From JADKIH01 sp043747595 (lineage in GTDB: Bacteria > Bacteroidota > Bacteroidia > AKYH767-A > 2013-40CM-41-45): a stretch of DNA of 22,363 bases. The notes beneath the pieces are model-generated. The model worked only from the letters and a program-made list of their open reading frames with translations, was not told where the DNA came from and ran no database searches. This document shows, in pieces, positions 8,313 through 14,835 of the stretch (positions are counted from its first letter, which is position 1; each line of letters starts with the position of its first letter). A program made the position numbers and the translations under genes. The stretch spans positions 1-22,363 of the forward strand of contig JAYTOX010000112.1 of assembly GCA_043747595.1 (NCBI GenBank). The letters are read 5' to 3'.

Positions 8313-8771
8313 TTATTCTTCGCTGAGCATTTGCCATACTAATTCCGCTTCGAATCCTCTTGAAATTGCATACAAAGCAATTTTATATTTTCGTTTGAAT
8401 GGATCGGTTTCTTTAACCAACTTTTCTTTAGAAGCAATAACTTTTGAGAGTGTAAGTCGGTAATCATGATCATTGATTTCGCGAAGAGCCAATTTAATAA
8501 GTGGCTCTGAAACATTCTTTGCTTTGAGACCTTTTACAATTTTAATTTTGCCCCATTTTTTGATGCGAAATTTTCCTCCGGCATATGCAACAGCAAAACG
8601 TTCTTCCTTTATAAAACCATGATCGATGAGCTGAGAAATAATATTTTCAACTTCATTTCTATACATGCCCCACGAATAGAGTTTGTCGCGAGTTTCTTGC
8701 TGACTACGTTCTTGATACACACAATATTTTTGAGCTTTCGAAAAAGCTTTTTCGGGTGTAGGCTTAAGCAT
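8313..8771 (-). CDS. recX: RecX family regulatory protein
   Basis: RecX proteins bind RecA filaments and restrain recombinase activity. This 152-residue protein is built from tandem three-helix units. The diagnostic part is the YLxxRxxS-like region (CVYQERSQQETRDKL), then LIDHGFIKEERFAVAYAGGKFRIKKWGKIKI, where the family has DxRFAxxxxxxRxxxxGxxRI. I choose the ATG at 8771 (MLKPTPEKAF), giving a 2-nt gap to the preceding stop. An in-frame ATG at 8807 exists, but its extra 12 residues lie wholly in the 3' end of the SRPBCC gene and look non-conserved. Probably co-transcribed with that gene. recA is not in the window. Confidence 0.85.
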   Translation of the reverse strand: MLKPTPEKAFSKAQKYCVYQERSQQETRDKLYSWGMYRNEVENIISQLIDHGFIKEERFAVAYAGGKFRIKKWGKIKIVKGLKAKNVSEPLIKLALREINDHDYRLTLSKVIASKEKLVKETDPFKRKYKIALYAISRGFEAELVWQMLSEE

Positions 8772-8773
8772 GA

Positions 8774-9778
8774 TTATTTTATCGGATAAAAAACATCCGT
8801 TTGCCATTTCAGAGTATCCATTTCTACACCGGGATCAGTAATATAAACTTCCCAAGGAGCGCCGGTGATGGTTTTATTGTGAGTGGCAATATATTCATGC
8901 GCCATAGTATGTGCTTTGCCACTTTGATTATAATTTCCAAAATAGTGAACACAAATAGCATTGCCTGCATTTATTTTTCCGGCTTTGATATTTCCGCTCG
9001 ACTTACCCGGAGTTGCCGTTGGAAGAGCGGCTTCTATTTCCCAAGCTGTTGGGGAGTTAGTGTAATAAATTGCAAATGGCGCACCGGACATTTGGAGTTT
9101 TTGCTTTCCAATTTCATCACCGATAAGACCGTACGATTTTCCTAGAAAAGCAGCAATGTTAGTGACGTCAGCTTTACCGCGTATTGAAAGGTAATTTGTT
9201 TCAGACACAACAGTTTCTTCCAAAGTAGAAACAGGATGAACAGGCAAAGCTTCTTGTACTGCCTTTAATTTGATCAATCCTTTTTCAAAATCTTTACCCA
9301 CCATACCATCCATAAATTTTCCCATGATTCTGAATAACGGATTTGCTCCGGCTTCAACATCTAACGCCCACAGAACTTTCGTTCCTTTGCCTTCAGTAGA
9401 AAAAGTGTATGAGCCATTGGCGGCACCGCTATCCATAAAACGTAATTCCAATTTGATTAAAGAATCGGGAATAAGTTCTATATTTTTCATACTTCCTTGG
9501 CCAACATCCTTTACAGGGCTATCCCATTTCATTTCGGCACCGACACCACTGCTGGGATTAGAGAAAGTATATTTAGTATTTGGATCTTTTTCATGCCATG
9601 GCGACCAAGCCGGTTGATTTTTTAATTCATTCAAGAAATTAAAAATGACAGATTTGTCGCGATCAATAATTATCGAACGTTCAACATGAATGTGAGATGG
9701 AAAAAAAATAAAACCTATTGCTGAAATAATTAAAACAAGCGCAGCAAAAGCTCCGAGTATTTTCATAAATATTTTCAT
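8774..9778 (-). CDS. Membrane-anchored SRPBCC plus GyrI-like ligand-binding protein
   Basis: The 334-residue protein has three parts. Residues about 5-26 form a hydrophobic segment (a membrane anchor or uncleaved signal). Residues about 30-175 are an SRPBCC/polyketide-cyclase-like domain, with the family-typical start VERSIIIDRDKSVIFNFLN, the NQPAWSPWHEKDP turn and a C-terminal helix. Residues about 190-334 resemble the GyrI-like / AraC effector-binding domain, ending in EVYITDP and a short strand. Both domains form hydrophobic ligand pockets, so binding of a small lipid or drug-like molecule is plausible, but no catalytic residues can be named. The likely location is the inner membrane with the domains facing the periplasm. 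It precedes recX by 2 nt, which implies shared transcription rather than shared function. A second ATG at codon 5 is an alternative start. Confidence 0.75.
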   Translation of the reverse strand: MKIFMKILGAFAALVLIISAIGFIFFPSHIHVERSIIIDRDKSVIFNFLNELKNQPAWSPWHEKDPNTKYTFSNPSSGVGAEMKWDSPVKDVGQGSMKNIELIPDSLIKLELRFMDSGAANGSYTFSTEGKGTKVLWALDVEAGANPLFRIMGKFMDGMVGKDFEKGLIKLKAVQEALPVHPVSTLEETVVSETNYLSIRGKADVTNIAAFLGKSYGLIGDEIGKQKLQMSGAPFAIYYTNSPTAWEIEAALPTATPGKSSGNIKAGKINAGNAICVHYFGNYNQSGKAHTMAHEYIATHNKTITGAPWEVYITDPGVEMDTLKWQTDVFYPIK

Positions 9779-9850
9779 AGTATCTATTTATAGAGTGAAA
9801 TTAAATAAGTTCTTTTCAACAAGCAAATAAAAAATTGCATTTAAGAGAAG

Positions 9851-11413
9851 TTAAATTTTAATTTCTTCTTCCATTTTATTGAAGAAATGATATTCCATCA
9901 TATGGTAAGCCGAATTAGCAGTGACTTTCAATTTCACTTTAAATTTCGATTTCCATTTGTGAGCAACAGAATTGAAAAGTAATCCTTTATTGAGATATGC
10001 TTCAAGATAAGGATGCACAGCTAAATGAAGTTGTTTTTCGTTTTGTTCCTGAACAAAATATCGCAAGTTATTTTCAATTTCATCGATGATAAGAACACTA
10101 GCTTTTATTTCACCGGTTCCATCGCACGCCGGACATTTTTCGGCAGTAGTAATATTAGTAACCGGACGAACACGCTGACGAGTAATCTGAATTAATCCGA
10201 ATTTAGAGGGAGGCAAAATAGTATGCTTCGCTCTATCTCGTTTCATTTCCAATTTTATTTTATCGAACAGTTCTTTACGGTTTTGCGGACTATGTAAATC
10301 GATAAAATCTATCACAATAATTCCGCCCATATCACGAAGACGCAACTGGCGAGCAATTTCAACAGCCGAATCAAGATTTACTTGAAGAGCATTCGCTTCT
10401 TGAGTAGAACCACTTTCCGTTTTCACGCGGCCTCCGCTATTCACATCAATTACGTGCATGGCTTCGGTATGTTCAACGATTAGATAAGAACCATTGTTCA
10501 TGGTAACCGTTTTCCCGAAACTCGATTTAATTTGCTTTTCAATTCCAAAATGATCGAAGATCGAAGTTTTGCCTTTGTAAAGTTTTACGATATCAGTTTG
10601 TTCGGGTGCAATCTCACTAAGGTAAGTTTTAATTTCATCGGCTAACTGAGCATCATTTACATGAATTGCATTAAAGTTTGCATTGAGAAGATCGCGAAGA
10701 ATAGTAGAAGTACGATTTAATTCGCCAAGAATTTTTTGTGGCGGCTTAGCCGTCTGAAGCATTTCAAAAGCCGACTTCCATTTCGAAACCAGGTCTTGAA
10801 TATCTTTATCGAGTTCAGCAACTTTTTTCCCATCGGCAACCGTTCGCACGATAAGACCAAAACCTTTCGGTTTAATACTTAGCGCAAGACGTTTAAGACG
10901 CGATCGTTCCTCGGCACTTTTTATTTTCTGAGAAATAGAAACCGTATCGGTAAAAGGTACGAGTACTACAAAACGACCGGCGAGCGATAGTTCAGAAGTA
11001 ACGCGCGGACCTTTAGAGCTGATTGGTTCTTTGGCTACTTGAACAAGCGCCCATTGATTTGGCGAGAGCACATTGGTAATTTTGCCACCCTTGTCGATGT
11101 CTTTCTCCAACTGAAAATCGGCCAGCATAGGATCGGGGTTTTTACCGCCTGTACTTAGCTTAATAAGTTTGAGAAGAGATTGAACTTGAGGACCAAGATC
11201 GAGGTAATGAAGAAATGCATCTTTTTCGTGACCTACGTCGACGAAGGCAGCATTCAACCCGGGAATAAGTTTTTTAACTCTACCCAAATAGATATCACCG
11301 ACTTGAAATCGTTGATCCTTTTTTTCACTGTTCAGCTCGACAATAAGTTTGTCTTCCAGGAGGGCAATATTAACCTCTTCCGGTGTGGAGCTAATAACTA
11401 ATTCGCTATTCAA
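9851..11413 (-). CDS. rng: Ribonuclease G (Rne/Rng family)
   Basis: This 520-residue endoribonuclease is of the RNase E/G family, which processes rRNA precursors and starts mRNA decay. The N-terminal S1-like RNA-binding region includes GDIYLGRVKKLIPGLNAAFVDVG (about 39-61) and extends to about residue 130 with an insertion. The catalytic domain carries the metal-binding aspartates Asp323 (HVIDVNSGG) and Asp369 (IVIDFIDL), equivalent to Asp303 and Asp346 of E. coli RNase E. The zinc-link motif CPAC is at Cys427 and Cys430 (CPACDGTGEI). The C-terminus stops soon after, without the long disordered scaffold of RNase E, so the G type is the better name. It lies downstream of the HU-TPR-mini-protein unit, as in other Bacteroidota, but separated by hairpins and about 175 nt, so it probably has its own promoter; I could not find a convincing one. 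Confidence 0.94.
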   Translation of the reverse strand: MNSELVISSTPEEVNIALLEDKLIVELNSEKKDQRFQVGDIYLGRVKKLIPGLNAAFVDVGHEKDAFLHYLDLGPQVQSLLKLIKLSTGGKNPDPMLADFQLEKDIDKGGKITNVLSPNQWALVQVAKEPISSKGPRVTSELSLAGRFVVLVPFTDTVSISQKIKSAEERSRLKRLALSIKPKGFGLIVRTVADGKKVAELDKDIQDLVSKWKSAFEMLQTAKPPQKILGELNRTSTILRDLLNANFNAIHVNDAQLADEIKTYLSEIAPEQTDIVKLYKGKTSIFDHFGIEKQIKSSFGKTVTMNNGSYLIVEHTEAMHVIDVNSGGRVKTESGSTQEANALQVNLDSAVEIARQLRLRDMGGIIVIDFIDLHSPQNRKELFDKIKLEMKRDRAKHTILPPSKFGLIQITRQRVRPVTNITTAEKCPACDGTGEIKASVLIIDEIENNLRYFVQEQNEKQLHLAVHPYLEAYLNKGLLFNSVAHKWKSKFKVKLKVTANSAYHMMEYHFFNKMEEEIKI

Positions 11414-11588
11414 CTAAAAATTCTTTAGAAACACACTTCCAACTATGCAACGTAAATAGAAAAGAACGTACAGCAATTCAACCGATCCGTGAGAAATAAC
11501 GGCATACGACTCATCGTATACCAAGGAATTTTTAAAAAGCCGGATATACTCGATTATAATTAACTGCAGAAATATTAAAACATAATCA

Positions 11589-11618
11589 ATCCCGGTGACT
11601 TTATTAAGCCACCAGGAT
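11589..11618 (-). terminator. Imperfect hairpin downstream of the mini-protein gene
   Basis: On the minus strand ATCCTGGTG pairs with CACCGGGAT (one G-U wobble). This is extended by an inner CTT/AAG after one mismatch and closed by a 4-nt loop. On the plus strand the wobble becomes a C-A mismatch, so the structure favours minus-strand RNA. A moderately U-rich sequence follows on the minus strand. Together with the hairpin at 11627-11653 it probably ends the HU operon. Confidence 0.5.
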
Positions 11619-11626
11619 CGATCTAT

Positions 11627-11653
11627 GATTCCTGAAAATGAATTTCAGGAATC
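11627..11653 (-). terminator. Perfect 11-bp hairpin downstream of the mini-protein gene
   Basis: GATTCCTGAAA (11627-11637) and TTTCAGGAATC (11643-11653) are exact inverted repeats around a 5-nt loop. The hairpin begins 5 nt after the stop codon of the 29-residue gene. There is no U-run immediately after it, so it may act as an mRNA 3'-end stabiliser or as part of a two-hairpin terminator with 11589-11618. Confidence 0.55.
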
Positions 11654-11658
11654 AAGAT

Positions 11659-11748
11659 TTATTTCTTTTTATGTCTGTTTTTCCTAAGACGTTTTTTACG
11701 CTTATGCGTTGCCATCTTATGTCTTTTTCTTTTTTTCCCGCTTGGCAT
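11659..11748 (-). CDS. AURKAIP1/COX24-domain basic mini-protein
   Basis: A 29-residue gene too short for most gene finders, beginning MPSGKKRKRHKMATHKRK and ending RKNRHKKK. More than half its residues are Lys, Arg or His. It matches what I know as the bacterial AURKAIP1/COX24 domain protein of Bacteroidota, whose eukaryotic relatives include mitochondrial small-subunit protein mS38. The very basic composition fits rRNA binding. It starts 12 nt after the stop of the TPR gene, so it is the third gene of the HU operon, and two hairpins follow it. Seen: frame, composition, position. Known: family resemblance. Inferred: ribosome association. Confidence 0.82.
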   Translation of the reverse strand: MPSGKKRKRHKMATHKRKKRLRKNRHKKK

Positions 11749-11760
11749 ACCTTGATGTGT

Positions 11761-12576
11761 TTATTGGTTATTAATACTATTTATTAAGTTTTCAACTTCT
11801 TGTTTTAACTGAGCATCTTTTGCATCTTTTTGAAGGATGAGAAGATTTTGCTTTGCTTCTACTTTATTACCCATTTGCAGATACGTCTTAGCTAGTAAGA
11901 AACGTGCATCGTTAAATGAGGGTTCAATCTCCAGCACTTTTTTAAATCGTTCAATCGCTTTATCGAGCTGCCCCGATTTGACTGAAAGAACACCGAGGTT
12001 ATACTGCGCCATCAGATGTTTTGGGTTTCGCTGAACCACATCTCTCAACATCATGATCCCTTGCATAGGGCTCGTACTTCCTTCGGCGTAGCAAACGCCT
12101 AAGTCGGTTTTAGCATCGTCGTTAGTCGGATTGATCGCTATCACTTTTTTATATGCATCGATGGCTTTACCAACAAAGTAAACTCTTTTAAGAGAGTCGC
12201 CTGTTATTTTAAAAGCATCAAAATAGCGATAAGCTGCGTTGATCCAATTTTGTTCGTTCGAATCAGACTGAGCAATTTGTTCGTAATAATAAGACGAAAT
12301 TTGCGGAGTCTGAAATCTATCCCAAAGTTTTCCAAGCGAATCGAGGTAAACTTTAGAATCGGGACTTTTTTTCAGCAGATCTTCGATAACGATAACCTGG
12401 TCCTTTTCCTGTCTTTTTAATCGTGCCTTGCCGGCAGTAATCTGTTCATCGATCGAAAATCCCGTTGGACTTTCAGCCACCATTTGCTTTTCAACTTTTT
12501 GAGGTAAGAAGTAAAGGATGGAAATGAGGAGTATCCCACCAAGAACAATTACAAAGCGAGTACGACTATTCTGCAT
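11761..12576 (-). CDS. Membrane-anchored tetratricopeptide-repeat protein
   Basis: This 271-residue protein has one N-terminal membrane segment (residues about 7-24, VIVLGGILLISILYFLP) after a positively charged start, so the rest probably faces the periplasm. From about residue 85 it is helical repeats. The clearest TPR units are around AIDAYKKVIAINPTNDDAKTDLGVCYAEG (about 136-165), MLRDVVQRNPKHLMAQYNLGVLSVKSG and AIERFKKVLEIEPSFNDARFLLAKTYLQMG. TPRs bind peptides or partner proteins; no partner can be named. It starts 2 nt after the HU stop and precedes the 29-residue basic gene, a setting shared by related Bacteroidota and probably one transcript from the HU promoter. Confidence 0.85.
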   Translation of the reverse strand: MQNSRTRFVIVLGGILLISILYFLPQKVEKQMVAESPTGFSIDEQITAGKARLKRQEKDQVIVIEDLLKKSPDSKVYLDSLGKLWDRFQTPQISSYYYEQIAQSDSNEQNWINAAYRYFDAFKITGDSLKRVYFVGKAIDAYKKVIAINPTNDDAKTDLGVCYAEGSTSPMQGIMMLRDVVQRNPKHLMAQYNLGVLSVKSGQLDKAIERFKKVLEIEPSFNDARFLLAKTYLQMGNKVEAKQNLLILQKDAKDAQLKQEVENLINSINNQ

Positions 12577-12578
12577 TC

Positions 12579-12893
12579 TTAGTCTACTGCTTCAGTTGTC
12601 TGATTCTTTTTAATCTTGGCATTCTTCACTTTGTTAGCGAAAGTTTTAGCCGGCTTGAATGCAGGGATATTATGTTCGGGGATGATGATAGTTGTATTTT
12701 TAGAAATAATACGACCAAGTTTTTGAGCTCTTCTTTTTACGATAAAAGACCCAAAGCCGCGTAAATATACGTTTTCACCATCCGACATTGTATTTTTTAT
12801 CACTTTCATAGCCGCTTCAACCGCTTGTAATGCAACTGTTTTTTCGATCCCGGTCTTTGTGGAAATTTCGGCTACTAATTCTGCTTTTGTCAT
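12579..12893 (-). CDS. HU family DNA-binding protein
   Basis: A histone-like nucleoid protein of 104 residues; typical HU is about 90. It has the helical dimerisation half (MTKAELVAEISTKTGIEK, then VALQAVEAAMKVI), the conserved turn LRGFGSFIVKRRAQKLGRI, and the beta-arm and C-terminal helix with NIPAFKPAKTFANKVK, which includes the intercalating proline region (about Pro74-Pro78). A charged tail of about 13 residues follows. It is first in a unit with the TPR and mini-protein genes and has a well-formed promoter. The ATG at 12893 starts the standard N-terminus. Confidence 0.93.
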   Translation of the reverse strand: MTKAELVAEISTKTGIEKTVALQAVEAAMKVIKNTMSDGENVYLRGFGSFIVKRRAQKLGRIISKNTTIIIPEHNIPAFKPAKTFANKVKNAKIKKNQTTEAVD

Positions 12894-12927
12894 TTCTTTG
12901 AGTATTAGGTAATTAAATATTGGGCGG

Positions 12928-12956
12928 CAAAGATAACGCTTCAGATTAAAACCAAA
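12928..12956 (-). promoter_or_regulatory. Promoter of the HU operon
   Basis: On the minus strand TTTG (12956-12953) is followed after 17 nt by TATCTTTG (12935-12928), an exact TAnnTTTG -7 element of the Bacteroidota sigma factor. The ATG of the HU gene is about 34 nt downstream, giving a leader of roughly 25-30 nt. A second TATCTTTG on the same strand at 13014-13007 lacks a well-spaced upstream element. Confidence 0.65.
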
Positions 12957-13175
12957 AATCTATTCAGCTAAATTTTGCTCTCCGTTGATAAATAAATTAT
13001 AGGGCACAAAGATACTCTTTTTCAGCAACTTAAATAGCATTTGGGAGAAAACTTCTTAAAATATTCTACATAAATTATCGGGAGGCCCGAAAAATAGACG
13101 TCAGATTTGATCGATCGACCTCCTGTTTTAGCTAACTTCGTCGAGCTCATCGTAGAATAAAAAAGCAGGTGGAAT

Positions 13176-14228
13176 ATGAATGATTTTGGAGAAAAGCTGA
13201 TTAACTGGTATATAATCAACAAAAGAGATTTGCCTTGGCGAAATACGAGCGATCCCTACAAAATATGGCTCTCAGAAGTCATTTTGCAGCAAACCAGAGT
13301 TGATCAGGGCGTGAGCTACTATTTAAAATTCGTCGCCGCTTATCCAACCGTTCAAGACTTGGCATCGGCCGATGAAGAGGAAATACTAAAATTGTGGCAG
13401 GGCTTAGGTTATTATTCGAGGGCGCGTAATCTCCACAAGGCAGCGAAAGAAGTAGTTCATCTTTTCGATGGTATCTTTCCACGTACATACAATGAAATAA
13501 AGAGCCTTAAAGGAGTGGGCGACTATACGGCGGCGGCAATTGCCAGTTTCGCTTACAATTTGCCTCACGCAGTTGTTGACGGAAATGTTTACAGAGTGCT
13601 GAGTAGGTATGCAGGAATTCAAACCCCGATCGATTCTACCATAGGAAAGAAGCAGTTTTCGCAGTTGGCAAATGAGTTACTTGGCAATCATTCACCGCAC
13701 GACTTTAATCAGGCAATTATGGAGATGGGTGCGATACAATGTAAGCCAAGCCAACCCGATTGTATTAAGTGCCCATTGAACTTAGGTTGTTATGCTTTCG
13801 AAAACAAACAAGTTGATCAGCTCCCCATCAAAGCTAAAAAAACTAAAATCAGGAATCGTTTTTTTCACTATCTTGTAATAGGCGATGAGAATGAATTTTT
13901 TATTCGTAAGCGTAAGGAGAAAGACATTTGGAATGGCTTACACGATTTTCCGATGATAGAAAGCAGTGAAAAAGTAGAAGAGAATGCAGTAATAAACGGA
14001 ACTGAATGGAAGAAGCAATTTGAGAAGCAAGAAGTACTATCAATTAGTGTGAGTAAAGAATTCAAACACATACTTAGCCACCAGCATATTTATGCAAAAT
14101 TTTATCGCATAAAAACTAATTTGAAATGCTTCAAAGAAACCGAACAGAACTGGAAAAAAGTAGATGAAGAGAGTGTCAAAGAATATGCAGTACCACGATT
14201 AATCGAAGAATATATTAAAACGATGTAA
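13176..14228 (+). CDS. mutY: A/G-specific adenine glycosylase
   Basis: MutY removes adenine mispaired with 8-oxoguanine, starting base-excision repair. The 350 residues show the full architecture. The catalytic Glu34 lies in LSEVILQQTRV. The helix-hairpin-helix LKGVGDYTA is at 111-119. The catalytic Asp135 lies in VVDGNVYRVLSR. The 4Fe-4S cluster ligands are Cys189, Cys196, Cys199 and Cys205 (C-x6-C-x2-C-x5-C). A C-terminal NUDIX-like domain that recognises 8-oxoguanine runs from about 230 to 345 (FKHILSHQHIYAKFY near its end). It is divergently transcribed from HU across 282 nt and followed by ssb, the usual order in Bacteroidota. No clear TAnnTTTG element was found directly upstream on the plus strand. 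Confidence 0.95.
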   Translation: MNDFGEKLINWYIINKRDLPWRNTSDPYKIWLSEVILQQTRVDQGVSYYLKFVAAYPTVQDLASADEEEILKLWQGLGYYSRARNLHKAAKEVVHLFDGIFPRTYNEIKSLKGVGDYTAAAIASFAYNLPHAVVDGNVYRVLSRYAGIQTPIDSTIGKKQFSQLANELLGNHSPHDFNQAIMEMGAIQCKPSQPDCIKCPLNLGCYAFENKQVDQLPIKAKKTKIRNRFFHYLVIGDENEFFIRKRKEKDIWNGLHDFPMIESSEKVEENAVINGTEWKKQFEKQEVLSISVSKEFKHILSHQHIYAKFYRIKTNLKCFKETEQNWKKVDEESVKEYAVPRLIEEYIKTM

Positions 14229-14264
14229 AAGAAAATAACCATCATAAAAGTACCGTCATATATA

Positions 14265-14298
14265 GTTTTTAAAAGTCGATACGATGAATTTATCTTTG
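14265..14298 (+). promoter_or_regulatory. Probable ssb promoter
   Basis: TATCTTTG (14291-14298) is an exact TAnnTTTG element. The upstream box is GTTTTT at 14265-14270, giving about 20 nt spacing but TTTT instead of TTTG. It lies 33 nt before the ssb ATG and after the mutY stop, so ssb can be transcribed independently of mutY. Confidence 0.55.
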
Positions 14299-14331
14299 TA
14301 AAATAAAAACAACAATCTAAAACTTAAAGAA

Positions 14332-14751
14332 ATGAGCGGAGTAAATAAAGTAATCCTGGTAGGACACGTAGGAAAAGACCCGGAGGTAAAATACCTTGAA
14401 GGGGGAATAGCAGTTGCAAAATTTTCGTTGGCAACAACAGATTCCTACAAGAACAAAGAAGGTCAGAAAGTTGAACAAACAGAATGGCACAATATTGTAA
14501 CATGGCGAGGGCTGGCAGAAATTGCTGAGAAATATGTACGCAAAGGTACTTTGTTGTATGTGGAAGGAAAGATCCAAACACGTACGTATGGCGAAGAAAC
14601 CAATAAAAAGTATTTCACAGAAATTGTAGCTGAAAACTTTACCATGTTAGGAGGGCCGCGCGCCGATACAACTGCTGCAGGCAATTCTTCCGAGAAAACT
14701 GAAGTTACCGAACAGGCAAACGCTGTTCCATCGGACGATCTTCCTTTTTAG
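14332..14751 (+). CDS. ssb: Single-stranded DNA-binding protein
   Basis: This 139-residue SSB coats single-stranded DNA during replication, repair and recombination, normally as a tetramer. The N-terminal OB fold (about 3-108) includes NKVILVGHVGKDPEVKYLEGG, the aromatic DNA-contact segment TEWHNIVTWRGLAEIAEKYVRKG, and GKIQTRTYGEETNKKYFTEIVAENFTMLG. The disordered tail is short and ends in the acidic tip DDLPF, the conserved docking motif for SSB partner proteins. It has its own promoter upstream and a strong intrinsic terminator immediately downstream. The mutY-ssb-gldE-gldD order is characteristic of the phylum. Confidence 0.95.
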   Translation: MSGVNKVILVGHVGKDPEVKYLEGGIAVAKFSLATTDSYKNKEGQKVEQTEWHNIVTWRGLAEIAEKYVRKGTLLYVEGKIQTRTYGEETNKKYFTEIVAENFTMLGGPRADTTAAGNSSEKTEVTEQANAVPSDDLPF

Positions 14752-14764
14752 TCAATAAAAATTC

Positions 14765-14798
14765 TTATTGAACAGGCACAAAGATTTGTTTAGCTTTG
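14765..14798 (+). promoter_or_regulatory. Possible gldE promoter inside the ssb terminator
   Basis: TTATTG (14765-14770), then 20 nt, then TAGCTTTG (14791-14798), an exact TAnnTTTG element formed by the loop end and 3' stem of the terminator. Transcription would start near 14804, about 30 nt before the TTG start of the gldE frame. Pattern-based only. Confidence 0.4.
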
Positions 14799-14815
14799 TG
14801 CCTGTTTTTATTTTA
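14771..14815 (+). terminator. Strong intrinsic terminator after ssb
   Basis: AACAGGCACAAAG (14771-14783) pairs perfectly with CTTTGTGCCTGTT (14794-14806) around a 10-nt loop and runs into TTTTTATTTT, a textbook rho-independent terminator. It begins 20 nt after the ssb stop. A smaller hairpin (TCAATAA/TTATTGA, 14752-14771) sits directly before it. Confidence 0.9.
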
Positions 14816-14835
14816 GACTTTAATACAAAAAATCA

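Noticed and set aside
8772..8807. Longer recX start at 8807
   Set aside because: The added 12 residues lie inside the 3' end of the SRPBCC gene, while the ATG at 8771 gives a 2-nt gap and a family-like N-terminus.
14317..14684. Several 73-86 codon minus-strand frames opposite ssb
   Set aside because: Shadows of the ssb coding sequence, with no start context or family resemblance.
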